Shown one piece after another: positions 32,463 to 44,728 of a stretch of DNA of 64,000 nt. Location of the stretch: assembly GCA_030549495.1 (NCBI GenBank), contig JAUIRK010000159.1, positions 1-64,000 of the forward strand, written 5' to 3'. Both the position numbers and the translations under genes were made by a program. The DNA is from Nectonema munidae (lineage: Eukaryota; Nematomorpha; Nectonematoida; Nectonematidae). Below the pieces are notes generated by a model. That model was not told where the DNA came from. It saw only the letters and a list, made by a program, of their open reading frames with translations, and searched no databases. Within the stretch, counting starts at the first letter, position 1, and each line of letters begins with the position of its first letter.

Positions 32463-33314
32463 CTAGTTTAAACGCGAACTTAAAAGATGATATTTTATTC
32501 TCTTTTTGAATGTAAGCAAAGATATAGATATATGATCGAAAAGTTGTAAATTTTCAATATAAAACTCATTTACTTTTTTTACTAGTGAGATATCTGAACT
32601 TTTAAGTCTGTATGAAACTTTCAGGGGTTTATTGGAATTCCTAGTGATATATTTCGGATTTTCATTATATCTTATCATTTGCCCAAACACATTTTGTAAA
32701 TGACCGTTGAAGTACTTATAGAGGAATACACCGATCCTTTGTTTGAAAATCTCTTCAATGCACAGAATATTATTTTGAATAAAGATTTTCGATGTGTGCT
32801 CATTCTTTTTCAAATTAAAAATCACTCTGATAGCCTTTTTTTGAAGAATTTGTATTCGTTTTTTACCTTTTGGATACCAGTTTATAATGCTATAGTTTAT
32901 ATAAGAAATGAACAATTGTTTATAAAGCATAAGTTTAATATTCAAAGGAAAAATATTTTTAGTAAAGTATAGTATACCAATCACTCGATTCAGGTCGTGA
33001 GCTAATTTATCTATATGATGCCTAAATTGCATTTTATTATCAAATTGTAACCCAAGTATTTTCATACTACTTACTTCAGGAATTCCAGTAGACTCCAAAA
33101 AATTATATTTTCTCTTTTTATTTGAGATTATCATGCATTTAGATTTGTTTTTACTCAAAATTAAATTATTCTCAGAGCACCAACTGTAAAGTTTATCTAG
33201 ACTGTTGTTCAAACATATTGTATCGATAAATTGACCATATTTTATTTTAGACATTGGAAAGTATACGCTACTTTTATTGGAAAGTATGGAAGAATAAGTA
33301 GTTATGTTTTTCAT
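32463..33314 (-). pseudogene. LINE RT C-terminal fragment
   Basis: About 283 open codons on the minus strand start just after the YADD region and run through LYSWCSENNLILSKNKSKCM, ILGLQFDNKMQFRHHIDKL and SIINWYPKGKKRIQILQKKA to the C-terminus at 32,463. It is close in sequence to the 25.6-kb LINE and so belongs to the same family. The 5' part is missing, replaced by another LINE tail at 33,315. Confidence 0.75.
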
Positions 33315-33720
33315 TAGTAGGGCATTTCAAAGTAGTTAGCTTTAGTGTTCCAGTGACTGATGGCTCGGAACCTCAAAGAACATTTAAATTTGGGGCTTCT
33401 GTAGAAAGGAATAACAAATTTGTTATTCCCCCTTAGTTTATAGCTATGTTTATCTGAACAGAATTCAAACCACGTTTGAAAGAAAAGAGGTAATTCCCCC
33501 CATTCACAAGGTTTTGTATAAATTTGATGAGTTGATGTATGTACAATGTACATATCATCTGTATACTTTTAAAATATTCACCAGTATGGAAAAAGTAAGG
33601 CAGGTAGGTTGAAAATAATTCTCACTGCTTTTTTTCTGTAGTATTCTGCGGCTGTTCAAAATAGTGAAACCCCAATTGATCAAACTATAATTAAAATGAA
33701 GCGATATTAAAGCTTTATTT
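33315..33720 (-). pseudogene. second LINE C-terminal fragment
   Basis: Minus-strand codons include SYKLRGNNKFVIPFYRSPKF and CSLRFRAISHWN, the last conserved block of many LINE RTs. Upstream, a frame-changed piece has the basic AVRIIFNL-type motif. It abuts the previous fragment head to tail, suggesting one LINE 3' end inserted next to or into another. Confidence 0.55.
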
Positions 33721-34679
33721 ATTCAAACGAGTGTACTTACATTAAATAGCTTGTTATTAAATACATTGTAATTAATCCAATAACATAACTATAACTTTCG
33801 TTGAAACAAATTTTATATGGTTATTCCATTTTAAGTTAAAAAAAAAATAAATAGTAATATCACTACGGGAATAGTAAAACAAAGTAGTAACATTCAAGTG
33901 TACTACCATTGTAGTTAATTTTACTAAGCTGGAAAAATATGTAGTAATATTACTACTCAAACTCTAAAAAAAAAGAGTAGTAATAGCCCATTTTACTAGG
34001 AATATAGTTAAATATACTACATAAATATTAAAATTACTACTACTTAAATAGTAAAAACTTAAGCATTCAGTTTTACTACATTTACAGTTAATTTTACTTA
34101 GCTATAGTCTCTTAGTAACAAAAAGAATAGTAAAATTCAATTCTAATATGTTTGGAGTTAATAATTTTATAGATCATAAATAGTGGACTAAAAATTAGTC
34201 TGATTACAGGTTTTTAGTGTTTTGATGTTTCTCATTTATTAACATTTCCCCCAAGGCTCCCAATGCTAAAAAAAACAAATTCACAAAAACTGTGATTAAT
34301 CATCTTAAATTTGTAAAAGCCTCATGCCAGCTTTCGAAATCCTTGCATTTTACAAGCTGTGTCAAATAAAACAACAACAACAACATTTATTAACATAGGA
34401 TTAATTTTTTTTATACTTTTATTATTTATTAACACATTAAGGTTTTTTATGGCTCTTTTTTTGATTTATATAAAATGAACCCAAAGTAAGATGTAATAAT
34501 ATGAACTCAATCTTAAAAAAGGATAGATAAAAATTTCAAAATTTTTAATGAAGAAATAAATTTAAAAATTAACAAAGTTTATGAAATACGATAGAAAAAT
34601 CATGTACTAAATTAAATGGAAAACTTTAATCCATGTTAGAAAAATAGTTTAATAAGTCTGAAAAAAGTATACCGGCAAC

Positions 34680-35540
34680 CTTAATCTATTCCTGACTTTA
34701 GGAAAATTTTGCAAGATACCTTACAATACCAACATGAAGCCGATCAAGATTTAGAACGTAGAAAAATGAACCACATAATTCATGGAGTCAATTAATTAAA
34801 CGATGATGGTATTAGAATAAACGATGTTGAATTCGTCCATGATTTACTTAATACTCATTTGGCACTTGGTGAAATAAAATTCAAGAGAATTATGCGATTT
34901 AGAAAAATTAATTCTGATAAAGCAGTTAAAAGACCTATTTTGATTACTTACGAAAAATATTCCTATATATTATCTGTCACTAGTGCATTGCCTCTATTGA
35001 AACATGCCTCCCTCAACAATAAAAATATTTACGTTTCCAATTACTTCAACCCCCAGTAAGCTAGCAAAATAGTGATGACATGTTCAACTACACCTTATGA
35101 GGTAACTCTTTAAACGATTTTTAAATTATCAAGAGGAAAAAATTCCTGTACGAATAATAAATTCAAACATAAAGATTATGCCTACGCATATAAAACATAC
35201 CTTCAATTTACATAAGTCACAAAACAAGAAACTGAAAATTTTTTATATCAATTTTAACTAACTTCGTTCCAAAATGACAGAACTTTCTTTACTCCTAGAA
35301 TCTTTGCATTCAGATTTAATTCTTATTATCGAAGTTCTCCCAAAAAACCTCGCAAATTTCCTTTGTATTCAAGTAAATTCTTTCTCCAAAATTTTATATA
35401 TATACTAACATTGATTACGATCCAAATAACTCTACCACGAAACGAGGTATTATTGCTTATTATAGACCATTTTTAAATGTCCAAAGTGTATATCTTTTAA
35501 CACCTTATTTTATTTAATACTTTGCTTTGAAATTTACTCA
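34680..35540 (+). pseudogene. LINE ORF1 / endonuclease fragment
   Basis: At 34,735-35,058, DLERRKMNHIIHGV followed by GEIKFKRIMRFRKINSDK and KRPILITY has the order of the RNA-binding region of LINE ORF1 proteins. At about 35,405-35,500 a piece reads TTKRGIIAYYRPFLNVQSVY, like a LINE endonuclease. Stops and frame breaks occur throughout. It is a piece of an older LINE within the CACTA element. Confidence 0.45.
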
Positions 35541-36479
35541 TAATGGTAAAAACTAAATATCTCAAGCATAATGCGAGCATATAGTCTTACGGCTAAAAGT
35601 GCTTTGTTGTCCAACCAATCATACCCTAAACCTTTATAATGTATAAATTCTTTTTATTTTTAATTTCTCTTCTTTCATGGTTGATCTTTTTGTTTCCAAA
35701 TCGAGTTTTTGATTCTGTTTTTTGAGCGCTTTCTTGAAGTATTTATATCTGCATTCAGTATGTGTGAATGTGTATCTGTATATCATGCCCCCAGATGTAA
35801 GAACATATCTACACCATTGATGATCTACCAAATTAATTTAAAACATATATATAGCAAACATCTTTTATAGCAAAATATGTATATGCGTGTAGAGAGAGGA
35901 AGCTAATGTACCACGAAATTTATGCTATCAAAACAAAAATAAATCATTCAAACTTAAAAAGAATAATTTTTTCCTGATATTATAATAATCAAGTATTCCA
36001 CTAATAAATAAAATGCCATACTTTTTTTTTGATGAAATGAAATTTTTAATATTTCATTGAACCAATTGAATATTGTATAAAAAGTTCCAGTTTTTTTAAT
36101 TACAAATCAAACAAATATTTTTATGTTCCTACAATAAGAAACATTGAATCTCTTTTACAATTTGCAAATTTTTTTCAACTTTTTTTTTTTTTTTCAAGTT
36201 TTGAATGGTTGAAAAATTATCTGACTGAAACTTAAAGTTTCTCTTTTCAAAATATTTTCTTGGAAAGCTTTGGAGAAAATAACTGATTTTTTGGTAGTTT
36301 TTTTTTGGAGAAGACTTGGAGGAATCCTTGTAAAAAAATTTTTCTTTTTTTTTTACTTTTTGTATTTTGCTTATATTACTCCATATTAACTTTCAACCTA
36401 TTTTCTGTTCATTCTATATTTATCTTATGGTTTATTTCTTATCTTTTTTTTTTGTTGAAGATTTATATAGCTCAAGTTT
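35541..36479. other. AT-rich stretch before LINE ORF1
   Basis: Long T runs and no convincing coding. It may include the LINE's 5' UTR and the CACTA sequence interrupted by the LINE, but the junction cannot be placed from this window. Confidence 0.4.
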
Positions 36480-36520
36480 AACTCATTTATAAGTTTTTTT
36501 TAATTATCTACTTAATTGTA

Positions 36521-37568
36521 ATGTCTCATATTACTACTAGACTCAAAAATATTATTGAGAACATAAATAATTTAACAAAAAAAGAAACTAAAGTTAAATT
36601 ATCTCAATTACTTGAAGATTTAACTTATAACGATAGCATTAGCAAAAAAATTTCTAGTCTTGAAAATACTATATTAAACTCGAATAAACAAACATATGCC
36701 CAAGTATCTTCGCTTTCAAATATAGTACCAAATAAAAGTATTTCTAAATCTGAGATTTCATCTAGTTTCAAGAATTTTTTTATAAGAGATAATGATAACT
36801 ATCAAACCTAGCAATACATCTAATAGTTTCAACCCCAGTCTGTCAATTGAAGTTTTAAATTTTTTTCCAGAGAAAACAGAAAACGTTAAAAGTACTATTA
36901 TCTCTAAGCTAGAACCAGTCAAAAATAAATTATGTTTCAATAAGTACAAAAAGTTAAAAAATAAAAGTTTATTAATTCAAACTACTTCTACTCAACACTT
37001 AGACAATATAAAAGATTGTCTAAATTCTAAAAAAATCTCATATAAAAATATTGCACCCTTAACCCCAGTTTTTTGTTTGACAGGTATCGATAACAGTCTA
37101 AATATTGAAGAAATAAAGTCTTCTATTTGTAAGCAAAATGACCTAAATTTAAATGAAATAGTTACTATTTTCAAGTTTAGAAATTCATCTTCATCTTTTT
37201 GTAATATTGGCATACGTTTCAGTAATGATTCGTGTAAAAATATCTATTTAAAAAAATATATATATTTAAATTGCATTGCTCATGAATTAAATCTTTTGAA
37301 AGCTTACGTAAAAACCTGTTATAAATGTAATCAGTTTAACCACCACTCTAATGAATGCACATCTCTTGATTTTGTTTGCAAATTCTGTGGACAAAATCAC
37401 AATTCTAAGGAATGCCTGAATAAAACTAATACTTTTTGTAAAAATTGTCATACTAATAAATACGATAGTAATCATACATGTAATTCCTCTAAATGTAGCA
37501 CTCTTAATAAAATGAAACAGTTTAAAAATGAATTGAACTATAATTCTTTATGTAATTATTTGAACTAA
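36521..37568 (+). pseudogene. LINE ORF1, zinc-knuckle nucleocapsid-like, one frame break
   Basis: The N-terminal helix-rich part (36,521-36,811) opens MSHITTRLKNIIENINNL. A frame change near 36,790 continues to 37,568. The end has three Cys/His knuckles: CYKCNQFNHHSNEC, CKFCGQNHNSKEC and CKNCHTNKYDSNHTC. Such proteins bind LINE RNA. The stop TAA (37,566-37,568) is followed at once by the ATG of ORF2. Confidence 0.75.
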
Positions 37569-37651
37569 ATGAACTTTAATCTACACAATCATATATACGA
37601 TGAAATAAGTTTTCCTGACTTGTGTAATAATCCTTTTGTTGATTTCAAGTA

Positions 37652-39384
37652 CAGTGGTACCTCGGTTTTCGAACGTCTCCGTACTCGTACAATTCGGTTT
37701 TCGACCAAAAAAATCGTGCCGTAATTGTTTCAGTTTTCGACCAGATATCGGTACTCGATCAGCTCCCAAACACGCGATGAACGCATATTTGTTCAGGAAT
37801 AGTTTAATAAAAAGCAAAGTACTTGATTGTTTTATACATGTATGTATTTATTTTGTTTAAATATTCGTGGAATATACAAACATTTGAATATTAAATATTT
37901 ATGTAATAATTTTTTGCTAATTTTCCTGACTATTTACATAGTATATTATTATATATTTATATTTTAGATACGACCCAATCATGTCTCCTAAAAAGAATAT
38001 AAATGACGGTGACAAAGGAAAGCGAAAAACTACGAGAGCGACAATAGAAGTAAAGAAGGAAATAATAGGAAAATATGAGAATGGTGTTCGTGTTTCCAAT
38101 CTTGCATCGACGTATGGCATACCGAAGTCGACAATATCAACGTTTTTGAAAAATAAAGAGATTCTTAAAGCCGCTGATGTTGCAAAAGGATCTAAAGGAA
38201 TAAGCAAGCAAAGACCACAAATAATTGAAGAAGTTGAGAAGTTATTGCTTGTGTTCTTCAGGAAAAGGGGTTGCCATTAAAATGCCTCCTATTACTTGAC
38301 AATGCTCCCGCACACCCTCCAGATTTGGAGGCGGACTTGGTTAAAGAATTTGATTTTATTCAAGTAAAATTTCTTCCACCTAACACTACTCCGATATTAC
38401 AGCCGATTGACCAACAGGTGATTTCAAATTTTAAGAAATTATACACTAAAGGCCTGTTTCGTAAGTGTTTTGAAATTACGAATGACACTGAATTAACTTT
38501 GAAAGAGTTTTGGAAAAACCATTTCCATGTCTTGAATGCTATCAATCTCATTGACAGTGCATGGAACCAAGTAAGCTACAGGACAATGAATTCTGCTTGG
38601 AAGAAACTATGGCCAGAATGTGTAATAGAACAAGACTTTGATGGACCTAGCCAAAAAATTGTTGACGATTCTATCATCGGTGATATTGTGACTATAGGGC
38701 AAAGTATGGGATTGGAGGTAAACGCAGATGATGTTGAAGAGCTTGTGGAAGACCATAGTATCGAGCTAACTACAGAAGAACTCAAACATCTTCAAAATGA
38801 ACAGAAAACAACGGCTGATGAAATTGAAGAAAAAGAAGAGGATAAAGAAAATGCCTCAAGTGCTCTAATGAAAGAAATGATTTCAAAATGGATTGATCTG
38901 CAAAACTTTGTTGAGAAATACCACCCAGACACAGTGATTACAAATAGAATGGTGAACATGTTCAATGACAATGTGATGGCTCATTTCAGAAAAATATTAA
39001 AGTGCCGACAAAAACAGCAAACACTGGAAAAGTTTTTAGTGAAAAGAACAGACTCCCCAAAGCAGATTTCACGTGAGCCAAAAAGACAGAGAACAGTGAC
39101 AGAAGAAGATGAAGAACGTGATTTCCCAGAAGTTACTATGGAAGAGGGCTCCACTTAACTTGCTCCGTTATCAATACCATGTATCGCGTGAATAAACATT
39201 TTTTCTTTATTTTTTCATTTTAGTAATACGTATATACATATACTTTACACTTCATTTGGTGCTTGAGAACGGATTATTTGCTTTTACATTATTTCTTATA
39301 GGAATAAATGATTCGGTGCTCGACCAAATCGGTTTTCGAACACTTTGTAGGAACGAATTATGTTCGAAAACCGAGGTACCACTG
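37652..39384 (+). mobile_element. Tigger/pogo element, internally deleted
   Basis: A 1,733-bp element with inverted ends CAGTGGTACCTCGGTTTTCG, flanked by the TA target at 37,650-37,651 and 39,385-39,386. It sits inside the ORF2 start of the LINE. An internal deletion joins the DNA-binding half to the back half of the catalytic domain. Confidence 0.9.
37981..39158 (+). pseudogene. Tigger transposase, catalytic domain partly deleted
   Basis: The first part (37,981-38,240) opens MSPKKNINDGDKGKRK and contains the CENP-B-type helix-turn-helix TYGIPKSTISTFLKNKE. The reading then jumps near 38,250 to LQEKGLPLKCLLLLDNAPAH (second catalytic Asp) and TTPILQPIDQQVI (third Asp). It continues as a long C-terminal region with an acidic coiled stretch to 39,158. 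The segment with the first Asp (MDETG) is absent, so roughly 200 codons are missing. TIGD1/Tigger1-like. Both retained parts are otherwise open. Confidence 0.85.
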
Positions 39385-42300
39385 TATTATGATCAGGAGG
39401 ATTTTAAAAAATTTTAAGCAAAGATAACTTTAATCTTTTACATCTTAACTGTAGAAGTTTGTGTAAAAATTTTGATGAAATTAAGTATCTGATAAGTGGA
39501 ATTGAGTGCTGTGTTAACGCATTTTCTTTGACGGAAGTGTGGAATGATAGGGGTATTTGCCACCTTGAAAACTTTCATTTGTGCACTAAACTTAGAAATG
39601 ATAAAAATGGCGGTGGTGTTGGGTTTTATATCAATGATAAGTATGCTTATAATGAAGTTCAACTTTTATTTGATACTCAATTTTTTGAATATATGGTTGT
39701 TGATCTACACAATACAAATATACGATTAGCTGTTGTATACAGACCTCCTTGTTCCAATATAAAAGAATTTTTACATGATTTTGAAATATTTTTAAGTCAC
39801 ATTAAATCTAACGAGAAAGTAGCTATTTCTGGTGACTTTAATATTGATCTCACTAACCTAAGCGAACAAACCAATCAAGATTTCTTGAATCTAATTCTTG
39901 AATTTTCTTATTTTCCTTGCATAGCCTCTCCTACACGTTTTTTAAATAGATAATATTTTCATTAATTTCTACCAACAAACTATCATTTCTGGTAATATCT
40001 TTGCATCAATTTCTGATCATTTGTCAAATTTTGTTAGTTTTTATGACTTTAATGCAAATAAGAATGAAAATTTAAAGGAATGTTCTCGAAAAATGAGCAG
40101 CATTAACTTTCAAATTTTTTCTAATCTACTGCTTTTAGAAATTTGGAATATTGAGAAGACTCTTGATGTTAATAGCTACTATGAGAAATTTATTTTGAAG
40201 ATCAGAAAACTTATTGACATTTCATTTCCTTTTGCAAAATCCAAAAAAGATGTAAAGTACAAGTGGTATACAAAAGAGCTTAAACATTTGAAAAAAGAAA
40301 AGAATAAAGTTTTTTCGCTATACTGCAAAACATTCAATAAAGAAACACATCAAAAATTTGTGGAAATACGAAACCTTTATAATAAAAAAGTAAAAAAAGC
40401 TAAACAGAAGTTTTTTATTAATCTTTTTGCTCAGTTTAATAATGATGGCAAAAAAACTTGGAACATGATTAATTGTTTACTCAGTAAATTCAAAAAAACT
40501 GCTACTACATGTAATGAGAATGAGTCAAATGAAGCATTTCTAGAAATAGGACAAACCCATAAAAATGACGTCTTTAAAGTTAATGAAAACTTTAATGAAA
40601 ATAGTTTTTACTTTGATGAAATTTCAGTTGAAGAAATATGGACAGCAGCAAATACATTCAACTCATCTTCTTCCTTTGGTTGGGATGATGTGTCCAACAA
40701 ACTAGGTAAAATATTATCTTACTATTTGAGTAATAATTTGAAAGTTATTTATGATAAAATTTATCGTGAAGGTTGTTTTCCAGATATGATGAAAATAAGC
40801 AAAATTACTCCTATCTTTAAACAAGGAAATCTCAATGATAAAAATAATTATCGTCCAATAAGTCTTGTACCTTATTTCAGCAAATTGTTTGAAAAATTTT
40901 ATTTGTAAAAGAATGGAAAGTTTTATTAATAGATACAAACTAATTGATTGCAATCAGTTCGGTTTCAGGAAAGGTGTATCGACTGAAGAGGCCTTAACTT
41001 TGATTGTTGACAGAATTTCATCTTCATATGATAAAAAGTTAAAAAGTTTGTGCATTTCATCGATTATAAGAAAGCCTTTGATTCGGTAAACCATGAAATA
41101 CTCATCAATAAACTGTTTAATCTTGGGTTTAGAGGAAAATTTCTTGTTTTATTAAAAAGTTATTTGCATAATAGGAAACAGTTTACTGTTTTAAATAACC
41201 GCGTTTCAAACACACTTATAGTTAAAAAGGGTGTACCGCAAGGATCGATACTGGGTCCACTCTTTTTTTTAATATATGTTAACGATATTTTTCTGTTAAG
41301 CATCGAACAATTTAAAATTTCAATGTATGCTGATGATTGTGTAATACTACATCATAGTATAAGTTTATTGAATAAAGTGGACCATATAAATAATTTTCTG
41401 AATGAAGTATATAACTGGTCTGAATATCATAATCTTTCAATCAATATTAAAAAATCTAAATATCTTATTTTCAATAAACGTAAACACGAATCTGATTTGA
41501 TTATTAACATAGGCAACTGTCCTTTAACGAGGTGTTACTCTTTCAAATATCTAGGGGTAAGTCTTGACTCTGATTTAAGTTTTACTACTCATTATAAAAA
41601 TGTGATTCGAAATGTATCATATACTTTAGGACAAATTTCGAAAATCAAAGATTTTCTATCCGAAAGAGTGAAAATAACAATTTATTACGCACTGATACAT
41701 TCAAAAATCTCATATTGTAACTTCATCTGGTCAAATTCATCCAAAGTTCAGTTCAACCGGTTAGCAGCTAAAATGAAAAAGGCGCTTCGATTTATTGCAG
41801 ACTTTTCTGATAATTATGTAAGAAAAAAATATTCTATTATGAATCTTGAACAAATTGAAAGGTTTCAACTCGCAATCTTCATGTATAAATGTAAAAATCT
41901 CAATTTTGTAAACAATTTTTCTTTATTTCAAACCAAAGATTTTGTTACATATAATTTAAGAAATAAAGAAAATATAATGATTAAGAGTTGTTATACTGCC
42001 ACATACAGAAATAGTTTTTTAAACCGAGCAGTGAAGGTTTGGAACTCCCTTCCTGAGGTAATTCGAGAAGAGACAATTCTGAAAAACTTTAAAAAAAGGA
42101 TTAAACTGTTTTTCCTTGGCAATCAATAATTTTAGGTTTTCATATCACACAAATTTTTTTCACTAATTTAATATATTATAGTTTTGTTTATGGTAATTGG
42201 GTATTTTCCAAATGTCTATAAATTATAATACATATATATACATATATATATTATCTTTCAATGTTCTTGCTCTTTCTTTTGCTCCCTATGCTTTTTTCCT

Positions 42301-42699
42301 AATCCTTTGCTCAATTCGCAAAAGAATGTTCTCCGTTGCTAACTAAATATGGTCAGCATTGATTTCACTCTCATAAATACGGGATATCTTTCTGCCTCTA
42401 AAATCCGGTTTAATTTTTTTCCTGATTTGCTATGTAAATTTGTTACCTGCACCTTTCTCTATCATTTCTTTTATCCTACATTGTATTTCTTCTCCCCTCT
42501 ATTTTGTATATTCTTGTTATTTTCAACACACTTTTTTTATATATCTGATAAAACATTTATTTTACACATAAAAAGTTATGTCAACTTTGTATAACACATA
42601 ATTATACCTTCACACACATACATATTATATAAGATGAACAGATAAAAAGTCATCCTTTTTTTGTTCAATAAATTCTATTCTATTCTATTCTATTCTAAT

Positions 42700-44349
42700 A
42701 TGATGATGTTTTTAACTTTGTTATTAATACTTCTCAGAACCAGTTTAAAGACAGTATTTTGCGAGATTATTGCGATGGTTTATTTTTCAAACAAAACAAA
42801 TGTTTCCAAAAAAATGTCCATGTACTACAAATATTTTTATATTATGATGATTTTGTTATAACAAATCCTATTGGACGTAAAACTAAGCTTATGAAAATAT
42901 CTGGGATTTACATGATTTTGGGGAATATTCCACCTCAACACAGATCTCAATTGCGAACAATTCAACTCGTTTTATTATGTTTTTCATCTTTAATTAAAGA
43001 GAAAGTATTTGATGTAGTACTTAAACCTTTGATAAATGATCTTAAAGATCTTGAGAAAAACGGGTTAATTATAAAAAAAGATAATTTAGAATATTCAATT
43101 TTTGGCTCGTTGTGCTGCATTATCTTAGATAATTTAGGCGCTAATACTATTGGGGGATTTGTGGAAAGTTTTAATGCTCATCGTTGTTGTCGATTTTGCA
43201 TGATGACACGTCATGAGATTAGAATGAATAAAATGATCAATGTTAAAAGCATACGAACAATTGAACTTTATAATTCTGGAGCAAATATAGTTTTTAAAGA
43301 ACCAATTTATCAAAACTCTATGGCATTAAAAAAAATTCACCCTTCAATGTTTTAGAAACTTTTCATGTGATGAACGGATTACCCTCTGATATTTGTCATG
43401 ATTTGTCAGAAGGTGTAATCTGTTATATTTTACAAGAATTAGTGATTTTTTTAATTGAAAATTTTTTTTTGGCTTTGAATGATATTAATAAAGCAATTAG
43501 TGGATTTAAATTCAAAAAAATTGATATAGGAGAGCGGCCTATGCTATTAAATGATAAAACTAAAAAAGTTGTTATAAAACAAACATTTGTTCAAAATATT
43601 TGCTTGATGCGTTTTTTGCCTCTATTTATTGGGAAATTTGTTCTAGAGAGTTCCAGAGAGAAGAAACATTTTTACTTAAATGACTGCATCCAATATATAT
43701 TTGTACCTGCTTTAAGCGAAGGTCACATTGAGTTTATGAATGATTTGATTGAAAGTTTCTTGAACTCAGTATCTAAAAATTTCCCGAGTTTTACTATGAC
43801 ACCTAAATTTCATTTTCTTCTACATTATCGGTTGCAATTTAAGAATTTTGGCCCGTTGACTCATTTGAAAACAATACGCTTTGAAGGAAAGCACAGTTAT
43901 TTCAAACAGATCTTGCATCAAAGTAAAAATAAAAGAAATCCTTTGTTTACTCTTTCAGCTCGACATCAATACTATCAAAGTTATTTTAGTAATAATAGAG
44001 TATTTTTGGAAAATGAAAATTTTATAACAAGATACGAAAAATTGATCCTCAATTTTTTGATAAAAATTATAAGCTTTTAATATTAGAATTTTTACCCAGT
44101 ATCACTGAAGAGGTTAGCATCTTCCAGTCAATGAAATACTCTGGTATTACTTATAGAGTTGGTGATTGTGTTGTATCAAAAGTACAAAATTTGACCTTTA
44201 TCACATACAGTCGCATTGATTATATTTTAAATGAAAAAAGTCCAATTTTCCTTTGTAAAATGATGGAAACTAAATTTTTTTGTAGGCACTATTACGCATA
44301 TGCCATAGAAGAGTGTGATGAAATTCAATTAGTTTCTGTAAAACTTTAA
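42700..44349 (+). pseudogene. CACTA-type transposase, 3' part, two frameshifts
   Basis: Coding resumes right after the LINE tail: NVHVLQIFLYYDDF, NPIGRKTKLMKISGIYMILG, NIPPQHRSQLRTIQL, ILDNLGANTIGGF and FNAHRCCRFC. A break near 43,330 (A8 tract) leads to NGLPSDICHDLSEGVICYIL and PKFHFLLHYRLQFKNFGPL. A second break near 44,055 (T6 tract) leads to MKYSGITYRVGDCVVSKVQN and a C-terminus at 44,349. This architecture is shared by a group of animal transposases that I place with EnSpm/CACTA because of the element's ends. The DY-DF and CxxC blocks are probably functional residues. Confidence 0.6.
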
Positions 44350-44728
44350 AAGATTATTATTCATATGCAATTTATGATATACCAGATATGGGATATTTAT
44401 GTATTAAACCTCAGTATTATATAAATATAACCTATAATAAACATTATCCATTGTATTTTATAATTATGCAATTTTTTTATTATAATTTACCCTTAAAATT
44501 AAAAGCTTGTTAAAATAATATAAGGATATACCAGATATGGAAATTTTGTACGCCTAACCTAACTATTATAAATAAAACTTATAATAAATATTAGGCATTT
44601 CATAACAATTCGTGTCATTTTTGCCTATAATTTATGTAAGTGTAATTAATCCTGTTAATTGTCTATGGGCAAGAAAAGAAATATAAAACGTAAGATATTT
44701 TAGTTTGAATGGTTGAGTTTTAGTTTGA

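Larger units (their letters stand above)
37569..42129 (+). pseudogene. LINE ORF2 (endonuclease + RT), interrupted
   Basis: The ATG at 37,569 starts the frame, and the Tigger at 37,652-39,384 splits it after about 27 codons. The endonuclease resumes near 39,425 (LLHLNCRSLCKNFDEIKYLI, SLTEVWNDRG, VVYRPP, ISGDFNIDL). The RT follows with KITPIFKQGNLNDKNNYRPI (near 40,830), NQFGFRKGVSTEEALTLI, IDYKKAFDSVNHEIL, VKKGVPQGSILGPLFFLIYV, catalytic YADDCVI (near 41,325) and a C-terminus ending at 42,129. Breaks outside the Tigger lie near 39,410, 39,950, 40,900 and 41,050. All catalytic motifs are intact, so decay is modest. Confidence 0.8.
36480..42697 (+). mobile_element. LINE with gag-like ORF1 and EN-RT ORF2, split by a Tigger
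   Basis: About 4.5 kb once the inserted Tigger is excluded. ORF1 with CCHC knuckles, ORF2 with endonuclease and RT, a 3' UTR (42,130-42,660) and a terminal (TTCTA)n tail at about 42,668-42,697 make it essentially full length. It is inserted into the coding sequence of the CACTA transposase. The Jockey/I-like layout is suggested by the knuckled ORF1; the clade is not certain. Confidence 0.75.
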
